Shown: positions 7,941-16,237, numbered from the stretch's first letter. The stretch is 64,000 bases of DNA from Effusibacillus lacus (GCF_002335525.1 NZ_BDUF01000086.1:124001-188000), one strand, 5' to 3'. Notes: generated by a model not told the origin, from the sequence alone. Translations and numbers: made by a program.

Positions 7941-9353
7941 GTGGGACAGCAACCAGTTCGCAATAAAAGCGCTCAACAAAGGTCAGTTAAAACTTCCATA
8001 CGTCTGAAGCCGGGAGAAGTTGTCACGATGGATGTCAACCGGCTGGGTATCAACGGTGAAGGTATCGGCTATGTGGAACGGCAGGTTGTGTTTGTAGATG
8101 GGGCGTTGCCCGGTGAGAAAGTCGCTGCCAGAATCACTCAGGTGGAGCCCAATTTTGCAAGGGCCAAACTGCTTCGCATTATAAAAAAAGCAAAGCAACG
8201 AATCAACCCTCCCTGTCCGGTGTATGAACAATGTGGAGGTTGTACATTGCAGCATCTGGAATACCAGTCGCAGTTGGAATGGAAGCGGGAGCTGGTTCGG
8301 GAATCGTTTGCCAGATACACAGGGCAAAGCCATTGGCCAATTCAACCGACAGTCGGAATGAACCACCCCTGGGAGTACAGAAACAAAGCCCAGTTGCCGG
8401 TGGCAGTTGTCGGCGGTGAAGTGGTGGCAGGTCTCTATTCTCCCGGCACACACAAACTGGTCGACGTCTCTGCCTGTCCCATCCAACACCCGACCACAAA
8501 CGAGATCGTCCGGACGGTTCGGGATCTTCTGCAAGAACTGGGGATTCCCATTTATAACGAGAAAAAACATACGGGGTCTGTTCGCACAATTGTTCCCCGA
8601 ATCGGGTTTGAAACAGGGGAAGTGCAACTTACGCTGGTTACACGAACGGAGGAACTTCCAAGGAAAAAAGAATTGATTCAGCGCTTGCGGGAACGGTTGC
8701 CTTATCTGACCAGCATCATGCAAAATATCAATCCGGCCAGGACATCCCTGGTGTTTGGGGAGAAAACGGTTCCTCTCTGGGGCAAGGAAAAGATTGAAGA
8801 ACGTCTTGGCGAGGTCAGGTTTACTCTGTCTTCCCGGGCTTTTTTTCAATTAAACCCGGAACAGACGACAAAACTGTATAACCTGGTTGCCGAGGCGGCT
8901 GCTCTGACAGGCGAGGAAACGGTTGTCGACGCTTATTGCGGCGTGGGTACAATCGGGTTGTGGCTGGCACCAAAAGCGAAGGAAGTATTAGGGATCGACG
9001 TGATTCCGGAGGCAATTGCAGATGCGCGCGAGAATGCGGTTCGATCCGGAATTCGCAACGCCCGTTTTGAGGTCGGGAAAGTGGAGAGGCTCCTTGTTGA
9101 ACGTGTGAAAAAAGGGTTCCGTCCCGACGTGGTGGTGGTCGATCCGCCGAGAACCGGGTGCGATGAGGAGTTGCTAAGAGCCATGCTCACAGCGAAGCCG
9201 AAACGGATTGTGTATGTTTCATGCAACCCTTCAACCCTTGCAAAGGATTGCAATATCCTTTTGGAAAAGTACGAAATCCAGAATATCCAACCTGTCGATA
9301 TGTTTCCGCAAACCGCCCATGTGGAGTGCGTAACCTTACTAACCTTGAAATAA
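7941..9353 (+). CDS. rlmCD: 23S rRNA (uracil-5-)-methyltransferase, RlmCD/RumA type
   Basis: SAM-dependent enzyme that makes 5-methyluridine in 23S rRNA, 470 aa with a GTG start. An N-terminal TRAM domain (about residues 22-80) is followed by iron-sulfur cysteines C92, C98 and C101 (CPVYEQCGGC) and a later Cys in SACPIQH. The Rossmann methyltransferase core has DAYCGVGTIG. The catalytic cysteine is in SCNPSTLAKD near residue 428. The length fits the Bacillus family. It is single-gene and unrelated to its neighbours; the recombinase scar begins at its 3' end on the other strand. Confidence 0.93.
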   Translation: MGQQPVRNKSAQQRSVKTSIRLKPGEVVTMDVNRLGINGEGIGYVERQVVFVDGALPGEKVAARITQVEPNFARAKLLRIIKKAKQRINPPCPVYEQCGGCTLQHLEYQSQLEWKRELVRESFARYTGQSHWPIQPTVGMNHPWEYRNKAQLPVAVVGGEVVAGLYSPGTHKLVDVSACPIQHPTTNEIVRTVRDLLQELGIPIYNEKKHTGSVRTIVPRIGFETGEVQLTLVTRTEELPRKKELIQRLRERLPYLTSIMQNINPARTSLVFGEKTVPLWGKEKIEERLGEVRFTLSSRAFFQLNPEQTTKLYNLVAEAAALTGEETVVDAYCGVGTIGLWLAPKAKEVLGIDVIPEAIADARENAVRSGIRNARFEVGKVERLLVERVKKGFRPDVVVVDPPRTGCDEELLRAMLTAKPKRIVYVSCNPSTLAKDCNILLEKYEIQNIQPVDMFPQTAHVECVTLLTLK

Positions 9354-9948
9354 CAGGATTTTTCGGATTGAAAAAATGTGTCTGTCCACAATTTTGACCA
9401 CAATTACTTCCGGCGAATATTTCAGCGCATCACTGAATTTTTGGGCCGCTGACTCCTGCATGTCCGGGAGAACGTGGGAGTAAATATCCAAAGTCATTTG
9501 TACGGATGAGTGGCCCAATCTTTCGCTGACCACCTTCGGGTTTACCCCAACTTCAATAGCAAGGTTGCATGAGTGTGCCGTAGATCATGTATACGGATTT
9601 GTGGAACCCCGGCATTTTTGGCGATCCGGTTGTATACATAGCAAGTTGGCGTGGATGAATTGGCCTGCCATCCTCGCGACAAAATACAAGCCCGTGATCC
9701 TCATAGCTTGAACCTAGTGCCAGTTTAAGTTTTTTTTGCCTGGACTTGTATTTTCGCAGCTCGTCACAGTCAGATTTGTCAATTGCAACCTGTCGTTTTG
9801 AACTGTTGGACTTTGGTTCGTTAAACCGGAATCCCTCATCATCGTAGACAAGAGTGCTGACCACATTGATTTTCCCGTTTTCTAAGTCAACATCTTTCCA
9901 TTTCAAAGCTAACGAGGACCGGCATTTTCTCCGGTCCTTCCTTTTCAC
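9339..9948 (-). pseudogene. phage-type tyrosine recombinase remnant, two frameshifts
   Basis: Three reading frames read end to end give the C-terminal half of a tyrosine integrase. The first piece has ALKWKDVDLENGKINVVSTL and VFCREDGRPIHPRQLAMY. A shifted frame gives NRIAKNAGVPQIRIHDLRHTHATLL. The third piece has VSERLGHSSVQMTLDIYSHV. The catalytic HxLRH, the GHSS His and the Tyr of DIYSHV are still recognisable. Frame breaks lie near 9638 and near 9548, where a G seems missing from the run in LKLGVNP. The N-terminal domain is absent. It is dead, and marks a past integration next to rlmCD. Confidence 0.8.
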
Positions 9949-9954
9949 TAGCGA

Positions 9955-10050
9955 TTAATAGGTTCCAGGAACGAGCAGAATAAACAGTACGAAGATAATC
10001 AGGAATACTACTGCCCAACGAGTAAAACCCCCAAATACTCCATCCATCAT
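9955..10050 (-). CDS. YjcZ-family-like sporulation peptide, 31 aa
   Basis: A very short ORF with a strong GGAGGGA site and two adjacent ATGs. It starts with a glycine-rich MMDGVFGGF stretch, then a single membrane helix with FLIIFVLFILLV. The pattern is typical of the YjcZ family of tiny sporulation-associated peptides in Bacilli. Size, composition and ribosome site support it, but there is no direct evidence of expression. Confidence 0.6.
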   Translation of the reverse strand: MMDGVFGGFTRWAVVFLIIFVLFILLVPGTY

Positions 10051-10433
10051 AGCTTCCCTCCTTGTCGCTTGATACATTTACAGTTAATTCAGGTTAGCAA
10101 ATTGTCGCAACTGACAAGTGCCGTAAGTTATCAGTCTATTGTGAATAGGTTTCTAGAAAAATCCTCAAAAGCGGAAAGCTCGGTCGCATATTGTTTCATA
10201 TAATCTCAGTAAGGAAGAAGGAACACCACTGCCTGACGGGTGTATTATTCAAGCCTTCCTTAAAAAGACGCCTCTCTGCTGAGGCGTCTTTTTAATCATC
10301 CTTCATAAAAAGCACTATGATCAGTATTTGTCTATTTTTCCGGATTTCTTTAAATATCAGCACAAGCGGAAAGATGGGACGTTGGAACATCCATAGGATA
10401 ATAGTGAATTTAAGCAAAAGGAGGGGGGATACA
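10051..10433. other. non-coding stretch between small spore genes
   Basis: No gene is recognised in this 383-bp spacer. It holds the divergent promoter area for the YjcZ-like peptide and a strong bidirectional terminator at 10262-10294 that has no obvious gene just before it on the plus strand. This suggests a lost gene or a short untranslated transcript. Confidence 0.5.
10262..10294 (+). terminator. strong symmetric intrinsic terminator
   Basis: AAAAAGACGCCTC-TCTGCT-GAGGCGTCTTTTT is an 8-bp G/C-rich stem flanked by A and T runs, so it can work on both strands. The plus-strand transcript it would end has no identified gene. Confidence 0.8.
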
Positions 10434-10736
10434 ATGGCGGTTTCCTATCATTATGCGAAACAATTTGTTGGTCGGTCAGTATGTGCACATTGTATTGATG
10501 GCAGTAAATACTACGGTATCGTTCGGGGAGTAAGACCAGACGGAATTTGGCTGGATGTCCCTGAAAGAGGGGTGCTAGCTGGAGGGGATTTTGAGAAGTT
10601 AAAAACAATCACAGCGGATCGACCTGAAGAAAATAAAGTGGAAACTGTACAATTTGGGTTTAGACGATTTTTCTTTCCTTTCTTCTTTTTATTGGCATTG
10701 ACACCGTTTTTCTTCAGAAGACGATTTTTCATTTAG
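10434..10736 (+). CDS. small Sm-like-barrel protein with aromatic basic tail, 100 aa
   Basis: The start ATG at 10434 lies behind AAAGGAGGGGGG; an in-frame start at 10317 has no site. Residues 12-50 (GRSVCAHCIDGSKYYGIVRGV, then DGIWLDVP) resemble the short beta-barrel of small spore-coat-like proteins in Bacilli. The C-terminus is unusual: FRRFFFPFFFLLALTPFFFRRRFF, a phenylalanine-rich hydrophobic segment bracketed by arginines. Probably spore or membrane associated, but function is not established. Confidence 0.6.
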   Translation: MAVSYHYAKQFVGRSVCAHCIDGSKYYGIVRGVRPDGIWLDVPERGVLAGGDFEKLKTITADRPEENKVETVQFGFRRFFFPFFFLLALTPFFFRRRFFI

Positions 10737-10762
10737 TAAATATCGGAAGTTGGAAAAAGATG

Positions 10763-10796
10763 ACCTCCTACCCTTCGAGGTGGGAGGTTTTTGTTT
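10763..10796 (+). terminator. intrinsic terminator
   Basis: ACCTCCTACC pairs with GGTGGGAGGT (one G-U) around CTTCGA, followed by TTTTGTTTT. It ends the small protein gene upstream. Confidence 0.8.
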
Positions 10797-10905
10797 TATT
10801 CACACTTTATGCACATTAAATTGTGAACGGCTACAATTTTCGCCATATTTCGCCAAAGGATTCGACAAGGCCCATCAAGAAGTAAGCGGGTGAGGTGGAG
10901 AAGTT

Positions 10906-11286
10906 ATGTTTATTAAACAACCATTTGACGAATTCTTGGGACTGCAATACGAACGAGTTAGTGACAACCGAGTGAAAATTCGTTTGCCTTTAAAACCTTT
11001 GTTTATCAATAGCTTAGGGTATGTGCATGGAGGCATTATTTCTTCGTTAGCTGACGTTGCGATGAGTAATATTCTGCAGCCAGATGAGAACGGCATTCAA
11101 ACGGCAGTTACGGTTGACCTTAAAACCTCCTTTCTAAAACCTGCCCAAGGAACCGTTTTGGTAGCGGATGCTCATACGTTTAAAATCGGAAAGAATCTGA
11201 TGCATGCTGAATGCCATATTTTTGATGATCAAAATGAAATTGTAGCAAAATCCAACGGCATCTTTTTTAGAATCAAGGAAAAATAG
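10906..11286 (+). CDS. PaaI-family hotdog thioesterase, 126 aa
   Basis: Single hotdog-fold acyl-CoA thioesterase-like protein of typical length. The family motif G-Y-V-H-G-G at about residues 40-45 is followed by the Asp of SLADVAMSN that acts in catalysis in PaaI-type enzymes. The N-terminal region carries the F-L-G-L-x-Y strand. PaaI enzymes clear hydroxylated phenylacetyl-CoA or other dead-end thioesters, so the position 1.1 kb before the aromatic island is suggestive. However, it has its own promoter region, so a link is inference only. Confidence 0.8.
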   Translation: MFIKQPFDEFLGLQYERVSDNRVKIRLPLKPLFINSLGYVHGGIISSLADVAMSNILQPDENGIQTAVTVDLKTSFLKPAQGTVLVADAHTFKIGKNLMHAECHIFDDQNEIVAKSNGIFFRIKEK

Positions 11287-11313
11287 GAGTTGGCCTGGGG
11301 TGAGGTGGGGGAT

Positions 11314-11505
11314 GTGAAGTGTCGATTGAAGGTTATTCTTGCGGAGAAGGGTTTAAAATCAAAGTGGTTAGCTGAAAAGGCGGGTATTCAAAACGCCACA
11401 TTGAGCCGAATCATAAATGGGAAAACCATTCCAACTTTAGATGTAGCTTTTCGTATTGCCGAAGCCTTAGGCATGAGCATACATGATATTTGGGAGCGTG
11501 AATAG
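11314..11505 (+). CDS. XRE/Cro-type transcriptional regulator, 63 aa
   Basis: Compact helix-turn-helix protein of the Cro/C1 group. The recognition region reads WLAEKAGIQNATLSRIINGK (about residues 19-38), followed by TPTLDVAFRIAEALG-like helices, here IPTLDVAFRIAEALGMSIHDIWE. The GTG at 11314 is preferred because GAGGTGGGGG lies just upstream; longer TTG or GTG starts are possible. It lies 27 bp after the thioesterase gene and may be co-transcribed. Target unknown. Confidence 0.8.
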   Translation: MKCRLKVILAEKGLKSKWLAEKAGIQNATLSRIINGKTIPTLDVAFRIAEALGMSIHDIWERE

Positions 11506-11601
11506 CGCTCTTTTTATTTTCAGAAACAAAAAATTGTTTTATAAGTCATCCTTTTGTGGCTTGCTAAATAAGATATACCATCAACCGAAAGGAGGATGTT
11601 C

Positions 11602-11748
11602 ATGAAAGAGTTGGTCAAATTATGGCTCGTTGTGAAGGTGGCCGGAGAGATCCCAGACCTGAAGTTTGGGGATACTTACCGAGTTCCAGATAACATCTTT
11701 TGGAAGTACCTTAACGAAGGGAAGATTTTTTACCGAAAGAAGAAATAA
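11602..11748 (+). CDS. orphan excisionase-like fragment, 48 aa
   Basis: An ORF with an AAAGGAGGATG site. Its residues 15-46 match the C-terminal wing of the gene at 594-989: GEIPDLKFGDTYRVP here against GEFPALKFGDTYRVP there, followed in both by a helix and a basic end (FYRKKK/SYRSR). It lacks the N-terminal helix-turn-helix. It could be a truncated copy that kept a start site, or a stand-alone mini-excisionase left with the dead recombinase at 9339. Confidence 0.5.
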   Translation: MKELVKLWLVVKVAGEIPDLKFGDTYRVPDNIFWKYLNEGKIFYRKKK

Positions 11749-11917
11749 TTGTGATATTAACTACTCAACTTTCGCATCTCCAAAAACTTGTTTCACCCTT
11801 AATGTTACAGGGATTTTCAGCTAATTATTTGCCTGCTTGACAGCAAAAAACACCCTTCTCGTTTGGTACAGTGGAAGTGTCCAGCTTACCATTCCAAACA
11901 GAAAGGTGTGTAACTTT

Positions 11918-12130
11918 ATGGTACACCACAACTCTCTGTCCGAAAAGTACGAAGAACGTTTTTCAGTGATTTTCTCAACCTTACAAATCGGCCATTTGCT
12001 TCGTAAGGCCGGCATTCGTTAATCTTTCGGTATGTCAGCTTTAGCCGTATTTCAACTCATTTTCACTCTCGTATTTCAGGGACGCAATTGGTTTCTCCGG
12101 AAAAAAAGAGGTTCTTGTTTCAAAGGCGGC
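11918..12130 (+). pseudogene. IS4-type transposase N-terminal remnant
   Basis: Translation from the ATG at 11918 gives MVHHNSLSEKYEERFS and FSTLQIGHLLRKAGIR, then an in-frame TAA at 12020. The same frame continues with SFGMSALAVFQLIFTLVFQG and RNWF. This is the start of an IS4-like transposase as found in related Bacilli. The nonsense codon and the loss of everything after RNWF show it is inactive. Confidence 0.6.
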
Positions 12131-12406
12131 TCATAGCAGAGCTGCTTTTTGTTTTTTGAATCAAAAATTATTTGTTCAATCATAACGAAAACATTTGAAT
12201 GCAACCAGAAAGACGCATTTCACGTTTTGTTTAAGACTTGTTTTTCTATTTCAGGTTCAGACGATTCTGTTAAAAAGGTGAAATGTTGGGAAATAGAACG
12301 AAAAAGCAATATACCGGCAGTTAATACGGGATAATCGGTAATTTTAGCTGATTATCAGGAATGACATCAGTTAGAATGTCTAGAATAATAAAAATTGTAT
12401 AAACAA
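12131..12406. other. AT-rich region before the aromatic island
   Basis: No credible gene. A 61-codon ORF at 12149-12334 has no ribosome site and no recognisable content. The region probably holds decayed insertion sequence followed by the promoter of the aromatic operon. Confidence 0.5.
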
Positions 12407-12424
12407 TATATCATATATGATATA
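12407..12424. promoter_or_regulatory. 18-bp perfect palindrome before the aromatic island, candidate operator
   Basis: TATATCATATATGATATA is a perfect palindrome lying 17 bp before the first catabolic gene. Its half TATATGATATA occurs again inside an inverted repeat in front of the island's GntR gene (29913-29923). This makes it a candidate binding site for that regulator. The region is AT-rich, so part of the match could be chance. Confidence 0.45.
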
Positions 12425-12441
12425 AGAATGGAGAGAGAGTC

Positions 12442-12639
12442 ATGCCATTTATCGAAGTGATCTTGCAGGACAAGAAGTTGTCAAGGGAACAGAAACAGAA
12501 TTTGGTTGAGGTTTTGGCTGGTGTTATGAAACAGGTAGTGAATTCAAGAACGGAACAAATACGAATTGTTTTACATGAGATTTCTGAAGAAAACTTGTTT
12601 GACGGTTCATCCGGTAGATTAGAGGAACCAGGCGATTAA
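12442..12639 (+). CDS. 4-oxalocrotonate tautomerase
   Basis: Small tautomerase-superfamily enzyme, 65 aa, first gene of the island. The sequence begins Met-Pro-Phe, so removal of Met would expose the catalytic Pro-1. The beta-alpha-beta layout matches the family (PFIEVILQDKKLSREQKQNL, then QIRIVLHEI with the Arg39-equivalent). In the meta pathway this enzyme isomerises 2-hydroxymuconate to 2-oxo-3-hexenedioate, handing it to the decarboxylase encoded next. A second paralogue at 18174 lacks Pro-1, and the two may form a mixed oligomer. Confidence 0.85.
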   Translation: MPFIEVILQDKKLSREQKQNLVEVLAGVMKQVVNSRTEQIRIVLHEISEENLFDGSSGRLEEPGD

Positions 12640-12684
12640 TCATAACGGGAGCGCTCAGAATTTAAAATCAGGAGGTTTCGAAGG

Positions 12685-13449
12685 ATGGATAAAAGCGCTG
12701 TAGCGACAGCGATCCTTCAGTGCCGCAGACAGTTGAGGGATCGGGGATCTTTTGAGAATGAACAACCTCTGTCGCTCGAGGACGCATATCAGATACAGAG
12801 TGAGTTGGCGAGTAGCAGGGAGGCGGAGGGGGACTCCATTATTGGATACAAACTTGGACTCATCAGCCCGGCCAAGCAGAAACAAATGGGTGTATCGGAA
12901 CCAATCATAGGTCATTTACACCGTTCGATGCTCGTCCAACCAGGCGAACCGATTGTACGGAGTCGTTTCATCCAGCCCCGTGTGGAGCCGGAACTGGCAG
13001 TCGTGTTTGGTCGCAAACCTCCGGAGGATGCGCGTACCAGCGATCTGCTTTCATGCATTGCCTATGTACAACTGGTCGTTGATGTGTTAGACAGCATCTA
13101 TTCCGAATATCGTTTTACGGCTTCTGATGTCGTAGCCGATAATGCTTCGGGTGGTGCAATTGTTCTGAGTGGACGTCCACTACCCCCGGAAGTGCTTTGG
13201 CGGCAGGAAGGGCAGTTACGACTTTCCTTGGATGCAGGGAAATGGGTTGAGGGTTCGTTAACGGAACTGGGAGACCCTATTACTTTGATCACATGGGCCG
13301 CTGAGCAAATCCGGCGAATTGGACGATGGATTCGGGAGGGGGACATGATTTTGCTTGGAGCTCCCTGTTCTGCCGTACTTATTGGAGAAGCAAGAATGTT
13401 GTCGGTTGAGGGGCCGGCCGGATCGAAGTTGGTAGCACCAATAATCTGA
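12685..13449 (+). CDS. dmpH: 4-oxalocrotonate decarboxylase
   Basis: 254 aa, hydratase/decarboxylase family. GYKLGLISPAKQKQMGVSEPI-type and RFIQPRVEPELAVVFG motifs (about residues 54-115) and DVVADNASGG fit the decarboxylase (DmpH/XylI) more than the hydratase, which is encoded separately at 15421. It decarboxylates 2-oxo-3-hexenedioate to 2-oxopent-4-enoate in a metal-dependent reaction. It follows the tautomerase and precedes the semialdehyde dehydrogenase, completing the oxidative branch in three adjacent genes. Ribosome site GGAGG is present. Confidence 0.8.
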   Translation: MDKSAVATAILQCRRQLRDRGSFENEQPLSLEDAYQIQSELASSREAEGDSIIGYKLGLISPAKQKQMGVSEPIIGHLHRSMLVQPGEPIVRSRFIQPRVEPELAVVFGRKPPEDARTSDLLSCIAYVQLVVDVLDSIYSEYRFTASDVVADNASGGAIVLSGRPLPPEVLWRQEGQLRLSLDAGKWVEGSLTELGDPITLITWAAEQIRRIGRWIREGDMILLGAPCSAVLIGEARMLSVEGPAGSKLVAPII

Positions 13450-13477
13450 TGAAATTGATCACGAGGAGGAACCGATT

Positions 13478-14917
13478 GTGCAATATGAAGTTCAACATTT
13501 TATTAATGGAAAATTCGTAAACGGTGGTGATCGGTTCGAAGTGTATTATCCTGCAACAGGTGAAGTGCTCGGAACGGCTCCTGACGGAGGACAGGCGGAA
13601 GTAAACGCGGCAGTCGAAGCGGCGAAACAAGCGTTTGAAAAGTGGTCTCGTACGAAGCCATCGGAAAGAAGACAAATTTTGAATCGGTTTGCCGATTTAA
13701 TTCGTAAGCACTCCGACGAACTCGCCCGGATTGAGACTCTCGATGTGGGCCGTCCAATTTCCGAGAACAGTCGTCACTATCTTGAGCGTGTGGCCGCCAA
13801 TATTAGCTTTTTTGCTGATTTTGTCACCATGATAGGATCAGAAAGTTACCCGATGGAAAACGGTTACATTAACTATGTGCTCCGTCAACCTGTTGGCGTT
13901 GCGGCCCTCATTACCCCCTGGAATGTTCCCCTTTTGCTCGAAACCTGGAAAATTGGTCCTGCACTGGCTTTTGGGAATACGGTCGTGTTGAAACCTGCAG
14001 AATGGACTCCTCTTGGAGCCTGGAAGCTGGCTCAAATTGCGCAAGAAGCGGACCTTCCGCCCGGTGTCTTCAATGTGGTGCACGGTCACGGACCTAACAG
14101 TGCCGGTGAATTTCTTACAACACATCCTGATGTTGCTCTTGTCTCTTTTACCGGGGAAACCACTACCGGACAAACGATCATGCGTGCCGGAGCGGCTACT
14201 CTTAAGCGATATTCGTTTGAGTTGGGTGGCAAGGGAGCCAATATTATTTTTGAGGATGCGGATATTGCGCGTGCGTTGGAGATTGCGAAAAAGGCGGCTT
14301 TCTTTAATCAAGGGGAATTTTGTTTGGCGGGTTCGCGTATCTTCGTCCAAAAATCCATCTATGATCGATTTGTGTCTGAGTTTATTGAACTGACGAAGAA
14401 GATAAAAGTTGATGATCCAATGGATCCAAAGACCGAAATGGGTGCTTTGATTGCGCCTGAACATCTTGACCGGGTACTGGGTTTTGTTCAAGCCGCGAAA
14501 CAAGATGGCAACGAGGTACTTGTTGGCGGGGAACAACTGATACTCCCGGGTTCTCTGAGTAAGGGAAATTACATGATGCCAACAGTCATAGCTGCCGGAT
14601 TTCAAGACAAGATTTGTCTGGACGAAGTTTTTGGTCCTGTGGTGACGGTTACACCCTTTGAGACCGAAGAAGAAGTCATCGAATGGGCCAATGGAACCCG
14701 TTACGGGTTGAGTGGAGTGGTGCAGACACGCGATGTCAGCAGGGCCCACCGAGTGGCCGCAGCCATGAAAGTCGGTACGGTATGGGTAAATGATTTCTTT
14801 GTTCGCGATCTGCGGGTCCCCTTTGGTGGCATGAAATATAGTGGAATCGGGCGGGAAGGCGGCCACTATAGCATGGAATTCTACACTGAGCTGGTAAATA
14901 TCTGCGTTGCTATCTAA
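13478..14917 (+). CDS. dmpC: 2-hydroxymuconic semialdehyde dehydrogenase
   Basis: NAD-dependent aldehyde dehydrogenase, 479 aa with GTG start behind GAGGAGGAA. Catalytic residues are visible: Asn149 in PWNVP, Glu248 in FELGGK and Cys282 in QGEFCLAGSR. Overall similarity to XylG/DmpC (YLERVAANISFFADF, GTVWVNDFFVRDLRVPFGG) supports the substrate. It oxidises the ring-cleavage product of catechol to 2-hydroxymuconate, the substrate of the tautomerase. It is the entry to the oxidative branch, in parallel with the hydrolase at 30815. Confidence 0.88.
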   Translation: MQYEVQHFINGKFVNGGDRFEVYYPATGEVLGTAPDGGQAEVNAAVEAAKQAFEKWSRTKPSERRQILNRFADLIRKHSDELARIETLDVGRPISENSRHYLERVAANISFFADFVTMIGSESYPMENGYINYVLRQPVGVAALITPWNVPLLLETWKIGPALAFGNTVVLKPAEWTPLGAWKLAQIAQEADLPPGVFNVVHGHGPNSAGEFLTTHPDVALVSFTGETTTGQTIMRAGAATLKRYSFELGGKGANIIFEDADIARALEIAKKAAFFNQGEFCLAGSRIFVQKSIYDRFVSEFIELTKKIKVDDPMDPKTEMGALIAPEHLDRVLGFVQAAKQDGNEVLVGGEQLILPGSLSKGNYMMPTVIAAGFQDKICLDEVFGPVVTVTPFETEEEVIEWANGTRYGLSGVVQTRDVSRAHRVAAAMKVGTVWVNDFFVRDLRVPFGGMKYSGIGREGGHYSMEFYTELVNICVAI

Positions 14918-14947
14918 CAAGATTTTGACCATACTGGGGGACTTAAT

Positions 14948-15424
14948 ATGGATAAACGGGAATTGCGATACTGCTTTGGTCGTTTTGCGACCGGTGTCAC
15001 CGTGGTGACGTACGCTGCAGAGGGAGAACGATATGGGATAACGGTGAACTCGTTCACTTCAGTATCATTGGATCCGCCGTTGTTATTGGTTTCGATTGAT
15101 CGGCAGGCCAAGGCTTGCAATAAACTCGAAGGGAAACCCTTTGTGGTGAACATTCTTTCGGTCGGACAGGAGGATCTTGCAATGCATTTTGCCGGTCGCC
15201 CGAAGGAAGGAGTTGATATAAAGTGGCAGGATGGAGAGGATTCGCCCAGATTGGACAATATCCTGGCTTGGTTCGAGTGTAAACCATGGCAGACTTATGA
15301 CGGTGGTGATCATGTCCTCTATCTTGGAGAAATCCAAAACTTCCACTATCGGGACGGTCAGCCTTTGGTTTTCTACACCGGTAAGTTCACCAGCCTGCCA
15401 CTTGCTAAGGAGGGGCTGGCATGA
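14948..15424 (+). CDS. pheA2: flavin reductase component of phenol monooxygenase
   Basis: 158-aa flavin reductase domain protein of the HpaC/PheA2 size class. N-terminal LRYCFGRFATGVTVVTY and FTSVSLDPPLLLVSID are family hallmarks of FMN/FAD binding, and VNILSVGQEDLAMHFAG follows. It supplies reduced flavin, here presumably FADH2 to the monooxygenase at 18620. The gene is not next to its partner but lies in the same operon, and its stop overlaps the dmpE start by 4 nt. In known thermophilic phenol operons PheA1 and PheA2 form such a pair. Confidence 0.8.
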   Translation: MDKRELRYCFGRFATGVTVVTYAAEGERYGITVNSFTSVSLDPPLLLVSIDRQAKACNKLEGKPFVVNILSVGQEDLAMHFAGRPKEGVDIKWQDGEDSPRLDNILAWFECKPWQTYDGGDHVLYLGEIQNFHYRDGQPLVFYTGKFTSLPLAKEGLA

Positions 15425-16227
15425 CACTACCGATTGATGAGATTGCCAGTCGTTTGGAACAGGCCTGGCAAACACGCGTGCCTATTCAACCACTTAGCGA
15501 AGAGTCTGGACTTTGTACGGTAGAGGACGCCTACGCGATCCAGCAATCCTGGGTACGTCGCCGTTTGGCAACCGGAGACCGTATAACGGGTAGAAAAATC
15601 GGCTTAACCAGCAAAGCTATGCAGCAAATGATGGGGGTTGATGAGCCGGACTATGGTGTGCTGTTAAACAGTTTTTCCATACCCGTAACACGTGGTGTCG
15701 GAGAGGTAGATATGAGTCGCTTGCTCCAACCTCGTGTAGAGGGAGAGATTGCCTTTTTAATGAAAAAGCCGCTTCGAGGTCCGGGGGTAACGATAAATGA
15801 TGTTTTCAACGCCACCGAAGCTGTGGCGGCAGCAGTCGAGATTGTCGACAGTCGTATTCGGGATTGGAAAATTAAGCTGGTTGATACAGTAGCTGACAAT
15901 GCATCTTCAGGAGCTTATGCGCTTGGGTCATGGCACACGCGTTGGCAGGATCTGGATTTGGCGCTTGCGGGAATGGTGCTTTATGTTGACGGACGCATTC
16001 AGTCGGTAGGTGCCGGGGCAGCGGCCCTTGGGCATCCAGCTGTATGTGTATCTTGGTTGGCAAATAAACTTGGTGAGATGGGAGAAGGAATTGAAGCAGG
16101 GGACATTGTCCTTTCAGGTGCGTTGGCCGGTGCTGTATCCGTACAACCAGGCCAAAACGTGTGTTTGCAGATTGCCGGTCTTGACGCAATCATGTTGCAG
16201 TTTCCTTCCATACAAGAACAAAGGTGA
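15421..16227 (+). CDS. dmpE: 2-oxopent-4-enoate hydratase
   Basis: 268-aa member of the MhpD/DmpE family. GRKIGLTSKAMQQMMGVDEPDYG, then LLQPRVEGEIAFLM, and VDSRIRDWKIKLVDTVADNAS are diagnostic of DmpE rather than DmpH. It adds water to 2-oxopent-4-enoate to give 4-hydroxy-2-oxovalerate. Both branches of the meta pathway meet here. It is followed by the dehydrogenase and aldolase genes in pathway order. Starts at ATG overlapping the flavin reductase stop. Confidence 0.87.
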   Translation: MTLPIDEIASRLEQAWQTRVPIQPLSEESGLCTVEDAYAIQQSWVRRRLATGDRITGRKIGLTSKAMQQMMGVDEPDYGVLLNSFSIPVTRGVGEVDMSRLLQPRVEGEIAFLMKKPLRGPGVTINDVFNATEAVAAAVEIVDSRIRDWKIKLVDTVADNASSGAYALGSWHTRWQDLDLALAGMVLYVDGRIQSVGAGAAALGHPAVCVSWLANKLGEMGEGIEAGDIVLSGALAGAVSVQPGQNVCLQIAGLDAIMLQFPSIQEQR

Positions 16228-16237
16228 GTGAACGGTA

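Noticed and set aside
10141-10260. Small gene or leader peptide before the terminator at 10262
   Set aside because: No frame has both a ribosome site and sensible protein content; a sigma-E-like promoter pattern fails on spacing.
12149-12334. 61-codon plus-strand ORF
   Set aside because: No ribosome site, AT-driven composition and no similarity that I can recognise.
11818-12362. Terminal inverted repeats of a complete IS around the transposase remnant
   Set aside because: CAGCTAA-like ends near 11818 and 12353 share only 7-8 bases, too few in AT-rich DNA, and the transposase is too incomplete.
13838-14932. Minus-strand open frame of 364 codons across the semialdehyde dehydrogenase gene
   Set aside because: Shadow of dmpC with no protein-family features.
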